Shown here: positions 39,164 to 47,792 of the stretch, piece by piece
Layout of the letters: each line of letters opens with the position of its first letter
Numbering within the stretch: position 1 is the stretch's first letter
Source of the DNA: Verrucomicrobiota bacterium
Lineage (GTDB): Bacteria; Verrucomicrobiota; Verrucomicrobiia; Opitutales; UBA953
Direction of reading: 5' to 3'
DNA length: 64,000 nucleotides
NCBI GenBank assembly: GCA_014193315.1
Contig: BJHS01000010.1
Location: 1-64,000, forward strand
Position numbers and translations under genes: made by a program
Notes under the pieces: model-generated
The model's input: only the letters and a program-made list of their open reading frames with translations
Database searches by the model: none
What the model was told of the DNA's origin: nothing

Positions 39164-39685
39164 TTACTGGGCGACCGGAGCCGGGGCGAGCACGCCGCAA
39201 CCGACTTCATCACCGGGGACGAGCTTGGGAGCCTTGTCCTGATTGGGGATGATGCCGACGATGATCATCTTGTCGTCCGAGCGGATGACTTCGACGAGGA
39301 TGGCCTTGCCGTCCTTGACGAGCTGCAGGCGGGACTTGGGTTCGGGCTTCTCGGAGCGGGCGAGGGCGACGAGGCCCGCATCCTCGCGGACGGAGATCAC
39401 GCGGGCCTTGCCGGCGTCCTTCGGGGCTTCGACCACGGTTTCCTTGGGGGCGACGGGCTTGGCGGTTTCACCGGCGGCTAATTCTTTTTCCCACGAGAAG
39501 CGCGTGGTGACGACCGGGGCGCCATCGACCGAGGCCGGGGCGTCCGTGGCCACGGCGGGGGCGTCCGTGGCCACGGCGGGGGCGGCGGTACCTTCCGGGG
39601 AGGAGGTGGAAGACCACGGGCTCTTGAGGCCCTCGCAGGCGACTAAAAGGAAAGAGGTGGAGAGAATGAGCAGGGTGCGCTGCAT
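39164..39685 (-). CDS. Small lipoprotein with repeated AVATDAP segment
   Basis: A 173-residue protein with lipoprotein signal MQRTLLILSTSFLLVAC (lipobox LLVAC, Cys17). A low-complexity linker has two copies of AVATDAP from a perfect 21-nt tandem repeat. The C-terminal ~75 residues form a compact beta domain (GKARVISVREDAGLVALARSE, RLQLVKDGKAILVEVIRSDDKMIIVGIIPNQ, LVPGDEVGCGVL), similar in feel to small SH3-like or FlgT-like domains; not named. It is membrane anchored by lipid. The gene stands alone with its own terminator, in front of hisG on the other strand. Confidence 0.8.
   Translation of the reverse strand: MQRTLLILSTSFLLVACEGLKSPWSSTSSPEGTAAPAVATDAPAVATDAPASVDGAPVVTTRFSWEKELAAGETAKPVAPKETVVEAPKDAGKARVISVREDAGLVALARSEKPEPKSRLQLVKDGKAILVEVIRSDDKMIIVGIIPNQDKAPKLVPGDEVGCGVLAPAPVAQ
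39541..39582. repeat. 21-nt perfect tandem duplication in lipoprotein gene
   Basis: Two identical copies of cgtccgtggccacggcggggg in tandem code for AVATDAP twice in the disordered linker. The frame is kept, and unit number may vary between strains. Confidence 0.85.
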
Positions 39686-39835
39686 GGCGGTAGGGGGAGG
39701 CAGAAATCGTCCTTTCCCGCTGAAAGGGAGTCAATAACTAACACCCCAGCGGGACTCCCCGGCCCCCGCCAAGCCCCGGCCAACCCAATGTAAGGCTTGC
39801 CGAAAGGGGGCCGGGCGGGCTTCCTCGATTATCCT

Positions 39836-40720
39836 ATGAGTAAGGAAGCCCTGAAATTGATGCTCGGCCTACCCAAGGGCAGCCTCGAGGAGGCCACCCT
39901 CCAGCTCTTCGCCAAGGCCGGCTTCCCGGTCACCAAGAGCAGCCGATCCTACCGCCCGTCTTTCGACGACCCCGCCCTCGATGGTCGCTTCATCCGCGCG
40001 CAGGAAGTGGCGCGCTATGTCGAGCATGGCTTCTTCGACTGCGGCCTCACCGGCCAGGACTGGGTCCAGGAAAACGCCGCCGACGTCGTCCAAGTCTGCG
40101 AACTGATCTACAGCCGGGCCTCCGCCCAGAAATCCCGCTGGGTCCTCTGCGTGCCCGAGGATTCGCCGGTCCAGACCGCCCAGGACCTCGCCGGCAAGCG
40201 CGTCGCCACCGAACTCGTCGAGACCACCCGACGCTGGTTCAAGTCCCAAGGCGTCGACTGTGAAGTCGAATTCTCCTGGGGGGCCACCGAGGTGAAAGTC
40301 CCGGAGCTCGCCGACGCCATCGTCGACATCACCGAGACCGGCTCCTCCATCAAGGCCAACAAGCTGCGCATCGTCGCCCAGCTGATGGAGACCACCACCG
40401 TCCTCGTGGCGAACAAAGCCGCCTGGGCCCACCCCGCCAAGCGCGCCAAGATCGAGCAGATCGTCCTCATGCTGCAAGGCGCCCTCGCCGCGCAGCACAT
40501 GGTCGGCCTCAAGTTCAACCTCCCGAAGGCGAAGCTGGAGCAAGTCGCCGCCGCCCTCCCCGCCTTGCGCAACCCGACCGTCTCGCCGCTGAGCAACCCG
40601 GAGTGGATCGCCGTGGAGACCATCATCGACGCCCGCCAGGCCCGCGAGTTCATCCCGACCCTCAAGGCCGCCGGCGCCGAGGGCATCGTGGAGTACCCGA
40701 TCAACAAGCTCGTCTACTGA
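39836..40720 (+). CDS. hisG: ATP phosphoribosyltransferase HisG, long form
   Basis: ATG 39836 (MSKEALKLMLGLPKGSLEEATL) gives 294 residues, typical for the long HisG with a C-terminal ACT-like regulatory domain. The catalytic part has LPKGSLEEAT, GFFDCGLTGQDWV, and ADAIVDITETGSSIKANKLRIV, the PRPP-binding region. The last ~75 residues (LPALRNPTVSPLSNPEWIAVETIIDAR) are the regulatory domain that binds histidine. It carries out the first step of histidine synthesis: ATP plus PRPP to phosphoribosyl-ATP. No other his gene is in the window. aguB begins 11 nt after it, so they probably share an mRNA even though the pathways differ. Confidence 0.93.
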   Translation: MSKEALKLMLGLPKGSLEEATLQLFAKAGFPVTKSSRSYRPSFDDPALDGRFIRAQEVARYVEHGFFDCGLTGQDWVQENAADVVQVCELIYSRASAQKSRWVLCVPEDSPVQTAQDLAGKRVATELVETTRRWFKSQGVDCEVEFSWGATEVKVPELADAIVDITETGSSIKANKLRIVAQLMETTTVLVANKAAWAHPAKRAKIEQIVLMLQGALAAQHMVGLKFNLPKAKLEQVAAALPALRNPTVSPLSNPEWIAVETIIDARQAREFIPTLKAAGAEGIVEYPINKLVY

Positions 40721-40731
40721 CGACCCGCCCC

Positions 40732-41601
40732 ATGGCTGACTCCGTCCGCGTCGGTCTCATCCAGCTCACCGCCGAGGACACCCCGGCGGCGAACGTCCGC
40801 AAGACCTTGCCCCGCATCGAGGAAGCGGCGGCCAAGGGCGCCAAAATCATCGGCCTCCAGGAGATGTTCACGACGAAGTATTTCTGCATCAACCAGGACC
40901 CGAAGAACTTCGACCTCGCCGAGTCCATCGAGACCGGCCCATCGGTGACCGAATTGGCCAAGGCCGCGAAGCGCCTCGGTGTCGTCATCATCGCCCCGCT
41001 CTTCGAGGCGCGCGGCAGCGAAGTCTACCACAACTCCGCGGCCGTCATCGACGCCGACGGCACCGTGCTCGGCAAGTACCGCAAGATGCACATCCCCCAG
41101 GACCCGGGCTTCGAGGAGAAATTCTACTTCACCCCCGGCGACCTGGGTTTCCGCACCTGGAGGACCGCGCACGGCGACATCGGCGTGCTCATTTGCTGGG
41201 ACCAGTGGTACCCCGAGGCCGCGCGCCTCACCGCCCTCGGCGGCGCGCAAATCCTCTTCTACCCGACCGCCATCGGTTGGCTCCCCGAGGAGAAAGCCGC
41301 CCTCGGCCAGGCGCAGCATACCGCCTGGGAGACCGTCCAGCGCGGCCACGGCGTCGCCAACGGCTGCTACGTCGCCGCGACCAATCGCGTCGGGACCGAA
41401 GGCCGCACCCAGTTTTGGGGCCAGAGCTTCGTCTCTGACCCGTATGGCGAAATCGTCGCCTGCGCCTCGAGCGACCATGAAGAGGTCCTGCTAGCCGATT
41501 GTGACCTCGCCAAGCAGCGGGATTTTCGCCGCATCTGGCCCTTCTTCCGCGACCGCCGCATCGACGCCTACGGCGACCTGACGCGCCGGCTGCGCGACTG
41601 A
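40732..41601 (+). CDS. aguB: N-carbamoylputrescine amidohydrolase AguB
   Basis: ATG 40732 (MADSVRVGLIQLTAED) gives 289 residues. It belongs to the nitrilase superfamily, with the Glu-Lys-Cys triad in LQEMFTT, YRKMHIP and VLICWDQWYPEAAR. The segments IPQDPGFEEKFYFTPGDLGF and FYPTAIGW match N-carbamoylputrescine amidases closely. The enzyme converts N-carbamoylputrescine to putrescine, CO2 and ammonia. The next gene, agmatine deiminase, makes its substrate, which confirms the name. The upstream track start reads into hisG and is rejected. Confidence 0.93.
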   Translation: MADSVRVGLIQLTAEDTPAANVRKTLPRIEEAAAKGAKIIGLQEMFTTKYFCINQDPKNFDLAESIETGPSVTELAKAAKRLGVVIIAPLFEARGSEVYHNSAAVIDADGTVLGKYRKMHIPQDPGFEEKFYFTPGDLGFRTWRTAHGDIGVLICWDQWYPEAARLTALGGAQILFYPTAIGWLPEEKAALGQAQHTAWETVQRGHGVANGCYVAATNRVGTEGRTQFWGQSFVSDPYGEIVACASSDHEEVLLADCDLAKQRDFRRIWPFFRDRRIDAYGDLTRRLRD

Positions 41602-41609
41602 CCTTCCGC

Positions 41610-42635
41610 ATGGCCACGCCTCGCTCCCTCGGATTCCGCATGCCCGCGGAATGGGAACCCCAGTCCGCCACGTGGCTCTCGTGGCCCGCGAACCCCGCGC
41701 TCTGGCCGGGTCACTACGACCTCATCCCGGCGAAGTTCGCCGAGTTCGCGGCGGCGATCGCCAAATTTCAGCCGGTGAAAATCAACGCCGCAGGCAAGCT
41801 GCGCGCTGAAGCCGAACATACGCTCAAGGAGGCGAAGGCCGACCTCTCGGTCATTGAATTAACGGACATCGCTACGGACGACGTGTGGTGCCGCGACCAC
41901 GGCCCGATTTTTGTCAAGAATGATGCCACCAAGGAACTCGCCCTAACGGACTGGGAATTCCACGGTTGGGGCGGAAAGTTCGAGGCCTCGCTCGATAACC
42001 AAGTGCCGGGCAAAATTGCCGCACACCTCGGCCTGAAGAAATTCAGCTATCCCTTTGAACTCGAAGGCGGCGGCATTGAAGTCTCTGGCGATGGCCTACT
42101 CCTCACGACTGAAGCCGTGCAGAACAACCCGAACCGGGCCGAAGGTCGCGACGATGCCGCCTTCCATGCCGCCATCCGCGATGGCCTGGCGGTCGACGAA
42201 CTCCTCTGGATCGGCGAAGGCCTGGCCAACGACGACACCGACGGGCACATCGACAACCTCGCCCGCTTCATCGCGCCGCGCACGATCCTCGCCGTCAGCG
42301 AAGCCGACAAGACCTCGCCCAACCACGCGCCGATGCAGGAGAACCTCCGGCGCCTGCGCGAGATGCGCCCGCGCGGCCAGCGCCTCGACATCCTGGAGCT
42401 GCCGCTGCCCACGCCCATCCGGCTCGCCGGCCGCGACCTGCCGCCGAGCCACGCCAACTTCCTAATCGTGAACGACGGCGTCCTCGTGCCGCTCTACGGC
42501 CAGGATTCGGACCAGGTCGCGATGGGCATCATCGGCGACTGCTTCCCCGGTCGCAAGGTCGTGGGCATCGACTGCCGCATCCTGCTGATCGAAGGCGGGG
42601 CGCTGCACTGCCTCAGCCAGCAACAGCCGGTGTAA
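41610..42635 (+). CDS. aguA: Agmatine deiminase AguA
   Basis: A 341-residue amidinotransferase-fold enzyme. The opening RMPAEWEPQSATWLSWPANPALWPG is characteristic. Catalytic-site motifs follow: DVWCRDHGPIFV, GGGIEVSGDG, NDDTDGHIDN with the active His, and IEGGALHCLSQQQP with the catalytic Cys near the C-terminus. It converts agmatine to N-carbamoylputrescine and ammonia. With aguB 8 nt upstream it gives a complete agmatine-to-putrescine branch; arginine decarboxylase is not in the window. Followed by octamer repeats. Confidence 0.94.
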   Translation: MATPRSLGFRMPAEWEPQSATWLSWPANPALWPGHYDLIPAKFAEFAAAIAKFQPVKINAAGKLRAEAEHTLKEAKADLSVIELTDIATDDVWCRDHGPIFVKNDATKELALTDWEFHGWGGKFEASLDNQVPGKIAAHLGLKKFSYPFELEGGGIEVSGDGLLLTTEAVQNNPNRAEGRDDAAFHAAIRDGLAVDELLWIGEGLANDDTDGHIDNLARFIAPRTILAVSEADKTSPNHAPMQENLRRLREMRPRGQRLDILELPLPTPIRLAGRDLPPSHANFLIVNDGVLVPLYGQDSDQVAMGIIGDCFPGRKVVGIDCRILLIEGGALHCLSQQQPV

Positions 42636-42825
42636 GGCGGGAGCTCGTTGATCAGTTGACCCGTTGAATGGTTGGCCAGAAAGACAGCCGGCGAGGCCCG
42701 GAGGCTCAGCGGCGCTGGAGAAGCGCGGACCAGCGGGGCCGCTGATCCCTGCCGTCGCGCGGGCACGCAAAGGGAGGCAACCGAGCGCTTCTGGCCAACG
42801 GATCCAATGGTCAACTCCTTTTGGG
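42636..42825. repeat. Convergent intergenic region with inverted octamer arrays
   Basis: Between aguA and the FeoB-associated gene. Forward octamers (CGTTGATC, AGTTGACC, CGTTGAAT, GGTTGGCC) at 42646-42677 face reversed ones (CTGGCCAA, then ATGGTCAA ending CTCC) at 42790-42818. The two ends form an imperfect inverted repeat (AGTTGACC...GTTGGCCAGAA). Between them the sequence is unique. No ORF is visible. Confidence 0.65.
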
Positions 42826-42975
42826 TCACTTCTTCGGCTTCACCTTCGTCGCGCAGCCGCAGTCGCCGGCACAGCCGCCTTCTTTGCGGCGGCGAGCGGC
42901 GATGAGCCAGCGGCGGGCCAGCCAGCCGGCGGCCACCCCCACGACCGCCCCGACAATGACAGCTTCGATGTTCAT
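42826..42975 (-). CDS. FeoB-associated Cys-rich membrane microprotein
   Basis: A 49-residue protein (start ATG 42975). One membrane helix (AVIVGAVVGVAAGWLARRWLI) is followed by a short basic, Cys-containing tail (GGCAGDCGCATKVKPKK). This fits the FeoB-associated Cys-rich membrane protein family (PF12669). It starts inside the feoB stop (ATGA), so it is coupled to feoB. The three Cys could bind iron or a redox partner at the cytoplasmic or periplasmic face of FeoB; the role is unproven. The track shows this gene only as the end of a longer shadow frame. Confidence 0.82.
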   Translation of the reverse strand: MNIEAVIVGAVVGVAAGWLARRWLIAARRRKEGGCAGDCGCATKVKPKK

Positions 42976-45125
42976 GAGATGCGGCTGACGCCCTGATAGA
43001 CGAGGATCGCGACCACCCAAGCGAGGGCCGTCATGTAGACGAAGGAGCCGGCCGCCCACTTCCAACCGCCCGTCTCCTGGGCGAGCGTGGCGATCGTCGG
43101 GCCGCACTGCGAACAGAGGGCGAAGAAGACCATCAGGGCGAGCACCGCGGCGAGGGAGAAGATCGGGGTGCCGGCGCGCGGACCCTCGGACCACTTCGCA
43201 TCTTGCATCGCCTTACGGAGCTGGCGGCTATCGGCCTCTGCGCCTTCGCCGACGGAGTACGTGACGCCCAGCGTCGAGACGATGACCTCGCGGGCCGGGA
43301 AACTCGCCAGCACGCCGACGGTGATCTTCCAGTCGAAGCCCAGCGGATCAAAGACTGGCTGCACCGCCTTGCCGAAGCGCCCCATGTAAGACTGTTCAAC
43401 GTAGGCCGCCTGGAGCTTGGCTTTGACGACTTCCTCGGAAGCGGACGGGTTGGCGGCTTTGATGCGTTCGGCGACCGATGCGTCGCGCGGGAAATAGGAA
43501 AGCGCCCACACGATGATCGTGATGGCGAAGATGACGGTGCCAGCCTTCGAGACGAACTCGGCGGCGTTCTGCCACATGCGCCAGATAACGTCGCGCGGCT
43601 TGGGCATCTGGTAGCGCGGGAGCTCGAGGACGAACGGCTGCGGCTTCGCCTTGAGCACGAGGCGGGTGAGCACGAACGCGGTGGGGACGGCGAAGAGCAG
43701 GCCGACACAGTGCATGCCGATCATCACGACGGATTGCCAGCCCGCGCCATAGAGCGGATCGATGAAGGCGGCGCACATCAGCGCATAGACCGGGAAGCGC
43801 GCCGAGCAGCTCATGAACGGCACGACGAAGGCGGTCGCGAGCCGGGCCTTAGGGTCTTCAATCGTGCGCGTGGAGAGTAGGCTCGGAATCGCGCAGGCAA
43901 AACCGGAGAGTAAGGGAACGAAGCTCTTGCCATTGAGGCCACACCAACTGAAGAGGCGGTCCATGATGAACGCCGCGCGGGCCATATAGCCGCTGTCTTC
44001 GAGGATCCCGATGAAAAGGAACAAGATCAGGATCTGCGGCAGGAAGACCAAGAAGGCCCCAACGCCCCCGATGATGCCGTCCGCCAGCAGGCTTTGGAGC
44101 ATCGGATAAGCGTCCAGGAGCGGCGCGACGATGGTCTTCGTCCAATCGACCCCTGACTGAATCCACTCCATCGGGAACTTCGCCAGCCAGAAGACGGAGC
44201 CGAAGAAACCGAGCATGATCCCCAGGAATAGAACTGGGCCAAGAAAGCGATGCAGAAGCAGACGGTCGACGGCGGCGCTGCGGCCGGCTTTACCCAAGCC
44301 TTCGATCACCACGCCTTCGAGGATGATGCGCAAGTGTGCGTAGTGCACGAGCGGCTCGGCAGCCATGGGGTTGTAGCCAGAATTGCGGACGCGATCGCGG
44401 GCGGAGCGCAAGGTCTTCTCCCGCTGGGCGATGGTCCAGCCGAGACGATCGGCGGTCGACGGATTCGTATCGAAGAGCAGCCGTTGCGCGTCGGCTTCCG
44501 AAATTTGCTTACCCGTGTCGGCGGCGGCCGCCGCGGCGACATCGGCGAGGGCGGCGGCGATGTTGGTCGGCCAGGCGACGCGCTTCAGCTGCGTCTGCTG
44601 GGCGATAGCCAGGGCGATGGCCCGACGCACGTCGAGGATGCCTTCGCCTTTCCAAGCGGACGACAGTACGACGGGCACGCCGCCCAGGCGACGAGAGAGC
44701 AGCTCGGTATCGATGCGCAGGCCTTGCTCCTTGGCGACGTCGGCCTGGTTGAGCACGACGACCACCGGACGACCGAGCTCGGCCACCTGCGAGGCGAGAA
44801 AGAGATTGCGGAGTAGGTTCGTCGCGTCGACGACGAGCACCACAGCATCCGGACGGCGATCGCCCGCGATGTTACCCGAAAGCGCATCGATGACGACTTG
44901 CTCGTCGGGCGAAGCAGCGGCGAGCGAATAAAGTCCAGGCAGGTCGACCAGTTCGACTTTTGGGCCGTCGCCGAGATCGCACGTCCCGGACTTACGGGCG
45001 ACAGTCACGCCCGGGTAATTGCCGACGCGCTGACGCAAGCCGGTCAGGGCGTTGAAGAGCGTCGACTTGCCGGTGTTAGGATTACCGACGAGCGCGACCA
45101 AGAGGCCTGCTTCGGGAGTGCTCAC
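42972..45125 (-). CDS. feoB: Ferrous iron transporter FeoB
   Basis: A 717-residue FeoB. The N-terminal G domain has G1 GNPNTGKST, G3 VDLPGLYSL and G4 NQAD; the regulatory helical spacer follows to ~residue 270. The membrane domain contains the two Gate-type regions: FLPQILILFLFIGILEDSGYMARAAFIMD, then LSGFACAIPSLLSTRTI with the conserved Cys, and a later FVVPFMSCSARFPVYALM. The end has CSQCGPTIATLAQETGGWKWA. It moves Fe2+ across the inner membrane. It lies between feoA (4-nt overlap) and the Cys-rich microprotein. Secure. Confidence 0.97.
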   Translation of the reverse strand: MSTPEAGLLVALVGNPNTGKSTLFNALTGLRQRVGNYPGVTVARKSGTCDLGDGPKVELVDLPGLYSLAAASPDEQVVIDALSGNIAGDRRPDAVVLVVDATNLLRNLFLASQVAELGRPVVVVLNQADVAKEQGLRIDTELLSRRLGGVPVVLSSAWKGEGILDVRRAIALAIAQQTQLKRVAWPTNIAAALADVAAAAAADTGKQISEADAQRLLFDTNPSTADRLGWTIAQREKTLRSARDRVRNSGYNPMAAEPLVHYAHLRIILEGVVIEGLGKAGRSAAVDRLLLHRFLGPVLFLGIMLGFFGSVFWLAKFPMEWIQSGVDWTKTIVAPLLDAYPMLQSLLADGIIGGVGAFLVFLPQILILFLFIGILEDSGYMARAAFIMDRLFSWCGLNGKSFVPLLSGFACAIPSLLSTRTIEDPKARLATAFVVPFMSCSARFPVYALMCAAFIDPLYGAGWQSVVMIGMHCVGLLFAVPTAFVLTRLVLKAKPQPFVLELPRYQMPKPRDVIWRMWQNAAEFVSKAGTVIFAITIIVWALSYFPRDASVAERIKAANPSASEEVVKAKLQAAYVEQSYMGRFGKAVQPVFDPLGFDWKITVGVLASFPAREVIVSTLGVTYSVGEGAEADSRQLRKAMQDAKWSEGPRAGTPIFSLAAVLALMVFFALCSQCGPTIATLAQETGGWKWAAGSFVYMTALAWVVAILVYQGVSRIS

Positions 45126-45382
45126 GGCTGGCGCGGTCGTTGGATGGGACAGTCGGCGGCGACGTCGACGATCAGGTTTTCGGCTTCGGCGAGGCGCAGG
45201 CTGACGACTTGGCCGCCGAACTCGATGGCGAGCGGGTCGCCGAGGGGCGCCCGGCGGATGAGCTTGAGGACCATGCCGGGGAGGAGCCCGAGAGCCATTA
45301 GACGCTGATCCACCCCGCGCTCGGGATTGAGCGAGGCCAGCTTGCCGAATTGGCCGGGTAGAAGTTGGGAAAGCGGAGTCAT
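45122..45382 (-). CDS. feoA: Ferrous iron transport protein FeoA
   Basis: An 86-residue SH3-like protein: MTPLSQLLPGQFGKLASLNPERGVDQRLMALGLLPGMVLKLIRRAPLGDPLAIEFGGQVVSLRLAEAENLIVDV has the classic FeoA order, with QRLMALGLLPGM and GDPLAIEFGG. It is cytoplasmic and acts on FeoB, perhaps through its G domain. First gene of feoA-feoB-microprotein. A Fur-type operator stands directly before the start. Secure. Confidence 0.95.
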   Translation of the reverse strand: MTPLSQLLPGQFGKLASLNPERGVDQRLMALGLLPGMVLKLIRRAPLGDPLAIEFGGQVVSLRLAEAENLIVDVAADCPIQRPRQP

Positions 45383-45388
45383 TCTAAT

Positions 45389-45403
45389 TGAGAATGAGTC
45401 TCA
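45389..45403 (-). promoter_or_regulatory. Fur-type operator before feoA
   Basis: The sequence TGAGAATGAGTCTCA is a 7-1-7 inverted repeat with 6 of 7 matching pairs, close to the TGATAATnATTATCA Fur core. It stands 6 nt before the feoA ATG, so bound Fur would block the start region. An extended palindrome TTGAGA-ATGAG-TCTCAA overlaps it. Iron repression of the operon is inferred. Confidence 0.8.
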
Positions 45404-45507
45404 AAACTAGGCCTTAGGCCCCCTTTGTCAACGCCGACCATCTCGGGGGCGCCCAATTGCATTACCGGCTCCCCCTCCCCCCCATTCCCCGCTTATAACC
45501 CCTTCCA

Positions 45508-47040
45508 ATGCACGAACTGACCCCAGACGTCGAATCGCCGGCCAAGCATACCGAGCGCGACCATGGGGGCATCGCCGGGCACCCCCGGGGGTTGAGCATG
45601 CTGTTCTACGCCGAGATGTGGGAGCGGTTCTCCTACTACGGTATGCGGGCGATCCTGTTCCTCTTCATGGTCGCCCCACTCGCCATGGGTGGCCTCGGTT
45701 GGGATCAGAAAGACGCCGCTCAGATCTACGGCAACTACACCATGGCGAGTTATATGGTGTGTATCCTTGGCGGATACTTGGCGGATAATTTCATCGGGGC
45801 GCGCCGGGCGGTCCTCATTGGCGGGTTGATCATCACCGCTGGCCACTACTGCCTGGCATTCGCTTCCGTCCCGACGTTCTACGCCGGCCTCATCCTCATC
45901 GCGCTCGGGACCGGCCTGCTCAAGCCGAGCATCAGCACGCTTGTCGGCGGACTCTACTCGCCCGAGGACATGCGACGGGACGCCGGCTTCTCGCTCTTCT
46001 ACATGGGCATCAACCTCGGCGCGTTCGCAGCGCCGTTGGTCGTCGGCTGGCTTGCGCAAGGCGAACAGTTCAAGGCCCTGCTCACCGGCTGGGGGCTCGA
46101 TCCGACGCATAGCTGGCACTGGGGCTTCGGCGCGGCCGGCGTCGGCATGACCTTCGGCATGATCGTGTACCTGCGCCACTGGCATTGGCTCTCGCACATC
46201 GGCCATCCCCCCGAAGCGACCGCACCACGACCATGGAGTAAGCTCGTGCTGGTTGCGGTGGGCACGGCCGCGCTACTCGGCGTGATGATTGCGTCGGACT
46301 GTTACGCCTGGATCAATCCGATCGTCTTCTCGCTGCCGTTTGTCGGCGTGATCTGGTTCGGCGTCGTGCAACGGGATCAAGACAGCCGACGCATCGCGGC
46401 GATTCTGGTCTTCTTCATCTGCGCGATCCTGTTCTGGGCGGTCTTTGAGCAAGCCGGCTCCTCGCTGACGCTGTTCGCGGATGAACTCACGCGGAACGAG
46501 CTGTTCGGTTTCGCCTTCCCGTCATCTTGGTTCCAGTCGGTGAACTCGCTCTTCGTCATCGCGCTGGCCCCGCTGTTCGCCTGGCTCTGGGTCCGCCTCC
46601 GCGAGCGCCAACCCTCGATCCCGATGAAGTTCTTCTGGGGCCTCGTCTTCCTCGGACTTTCCTTCGCGCTGCTCGTCCCGGCGGCCCAACTCACCGCCGC
46701 GGGCAAGGTGAGCCCCTGGTGGCTCGTCGGCGTCTACTTCCTCCAGACCATCGGCGAACTCTGCCTCAGCCCCGTCGGGCTGAGCGCGATGACCAAGCTC
46801 GCCCCGGCGAAGCTGACCGGGCTCGTGATGGGCATCTGGTTCCTCGGCACCGCGCTCGGCAATAAACTCGCCGGCGTGGTCGCCGCCAAGTTCAACGCCA
46901 AGGACCCGCAAGCCCTCGCGGAATGCTTCTGGCTGCAAGCCCTGCTGGTCCTCGGCGTGACCGGGGTGCTGCTCTTGCTGACGCCGTGGGTGCGTCGCCT
47001 GACCGGCGAACACCCGGTGTCCGGTCAGAGCTCGGCTTGA
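45508..47040 (+). CDS. POT/PTR2-family proton-coupled peptide transporter
   Basis: A 510-residue polytopic protein of about 12-14 helices. The first helix has FYAEMWERFSYYGMRAILFLF, the ExxERFxYYG proton-coupling motif of POT transporters. GGYLADNFIGARRAVLIGG is the PTR2 signature 1 region; FSLFYMGINLGAFAAPLVVG is signature 2. The C-terminal half has FWAVFEQAGSSLTLFA and QTIGELCLSPVGLSAMTKLAP. It imports di- and tripeptides with protons. The 3' end overlaps the convergent xth gene by 16 nt. Starts with a long cytoplasmic N-terminus (~35 residues). The substrate range is inferred from family. Confidence 0.94.
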   Translation: MHELTPDVESPAKHTERDHGGIAGHPRGLSMLFYAEMWERFSYYGMRAILFLFMVAPLAMGGLGWDQKDAAQIYGNYTMASYMVCILGGYLADNFIGARRAVLIGGLIITAGHYCLAFASVPTFYAGLILIALGTGLLKPSISTLVGGLYSPEDMRRDAGFSLFYMGINLGAFAAPLVVGWLAQGEQFKALLTGWGLDPTHSWHWGFGAAGVGMTFGMIVYLRHWHWLSHIGHPPEATAPRPWSKLVLVAVGTAALLGVMIASDCYAWINPIVFSLPFVGVIWFGVVQRDQDSRRIAAILVFFICAILFWAVFEQAGSSLTLFADELTRNELFGFAFPSSWFQSVNSLFVIALAPLFAWLWVRLRERQPSIPMKFFWGLVFLGLSFALLVPAAQLTAAGKVSPWWLVGVYFLQTIGELCLSPVGLSAMTKLAPAKLTGLVMGIWFLGTALGNKLAGVVAAKFNAKDPQALAECFWLQALLVLGVTGVLLLLTPWVRRLTGEHPVSGQSSA

Positions 47041-47792
47041 ACACGGACCGACACCGGGCAGTGGTCCGAGCCCGTGACCTGATCGTGGATGTCCGGCTGC
47101 GAATACTTGAGCCCATCCGAAGTCAGGCAGTAGTCCAGCCGCCACCCGATGTTCCGGGCGCGGATGCCCGGGCGGTACGACCACCAGCTGTAACGTTGCG
47201 CGAGCGTCGGGTGCTGTGCCCGGAAGGTGTCCGTGAAGCCGTGCTGGGACAGTAACTGGCTGAAAGACTCGCGCTCTTCGTCGGTGAAGCCGGCGTTGCG
47301 GCGATTCGTCGAGGGATTGGCGAGGTCGATCTCGGCGTGCGCGACGTTGAGGTCGCCGCAGACGACGACCAGCTTCTGCTTGGCGAGGCGGGCGAGGTAT
47401 TTGCGGAAGTCCGCATCCCATTGCAGGCGGTAGTCGAGGCGTTCGAGCTCGCGCTGCGAGTTCGGGACGTAGGCGCTGACCACGAAGAGCCCCTTGAACT
47501 CGGCGGTGACCACGCGGCCTTCCGCCGGATGGTCGCCGGGGAAATCGGTGGCGACCGAAAGCGGCGCGACCTTCGAGAGGACGGCCGTGCCGGAGTAACC
47601 TTTCTTCTCCGCCTCGTGCCACGTCTGGTGCGGGAACGCCAAGCCCAGCTCGCGGGCGGTGGCGGACTCGCACTTCGTCTCCTGCAGGCAGAGGACGTCG
47701 GGGTCGGCGGTGGCGATGAAGTCAGCGAGTCCCTTGCCGAGGGCGGAGCGGACGCCGTTGACGTTCCAAGAGTAAACCTTGGCCGCGCTCAC
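47025..47792 (-). CDS. xth: Exodeoxyribonuclease III family AP endonuclease
   Basis: A 255-residue member of the EEP superfamily. It has YSWNVNGVRSALGKGL at the start, DVLCLQETKCES with the metal-binding Glu, VVCGDLNVAHAEIDL with the catalytic Asp/Asn, and GSDHCPVSV at the C-terminus. It cuts DNA at abasic sites and removes 3' blocks in base-excision repair. The gene starts within the end of the upstream repeat-rich membrane protein (4-nt overlap). The 3' end overlaps the POT gene convergently by 16 nt. Length and motifs are normal. Confidence 0.95.
   Translation of the reverse strand: MSAAKVYSWNVNGVRSALGKGLADFIATADPDVLCLQETKCESATARELGLAFPHQTWHEAEKKGYSGTAVLSKVAPLSVATDFPGDHPAEGRVVTAEFKGLFVVSAYVPNSQRELERLDYRLQWDADFRKYLARLAKQKLVVVCGDLNVAHAEIDLANPSTNRRNAGFTDEERESFSQLLSQHGFTDTFRAQHPTLAQRYSWWSYRPGIRARNIGWRLDYCLTSDGLKYSQPDIHDQVTGSDHCPVSVRVQAEL

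Noticed and set aside
46522-47673. 383-residue minus-strand ORF across the POT and xth genes
   Set aside because: Overlaps two well-supported genes in other frames and shows shadow composition.
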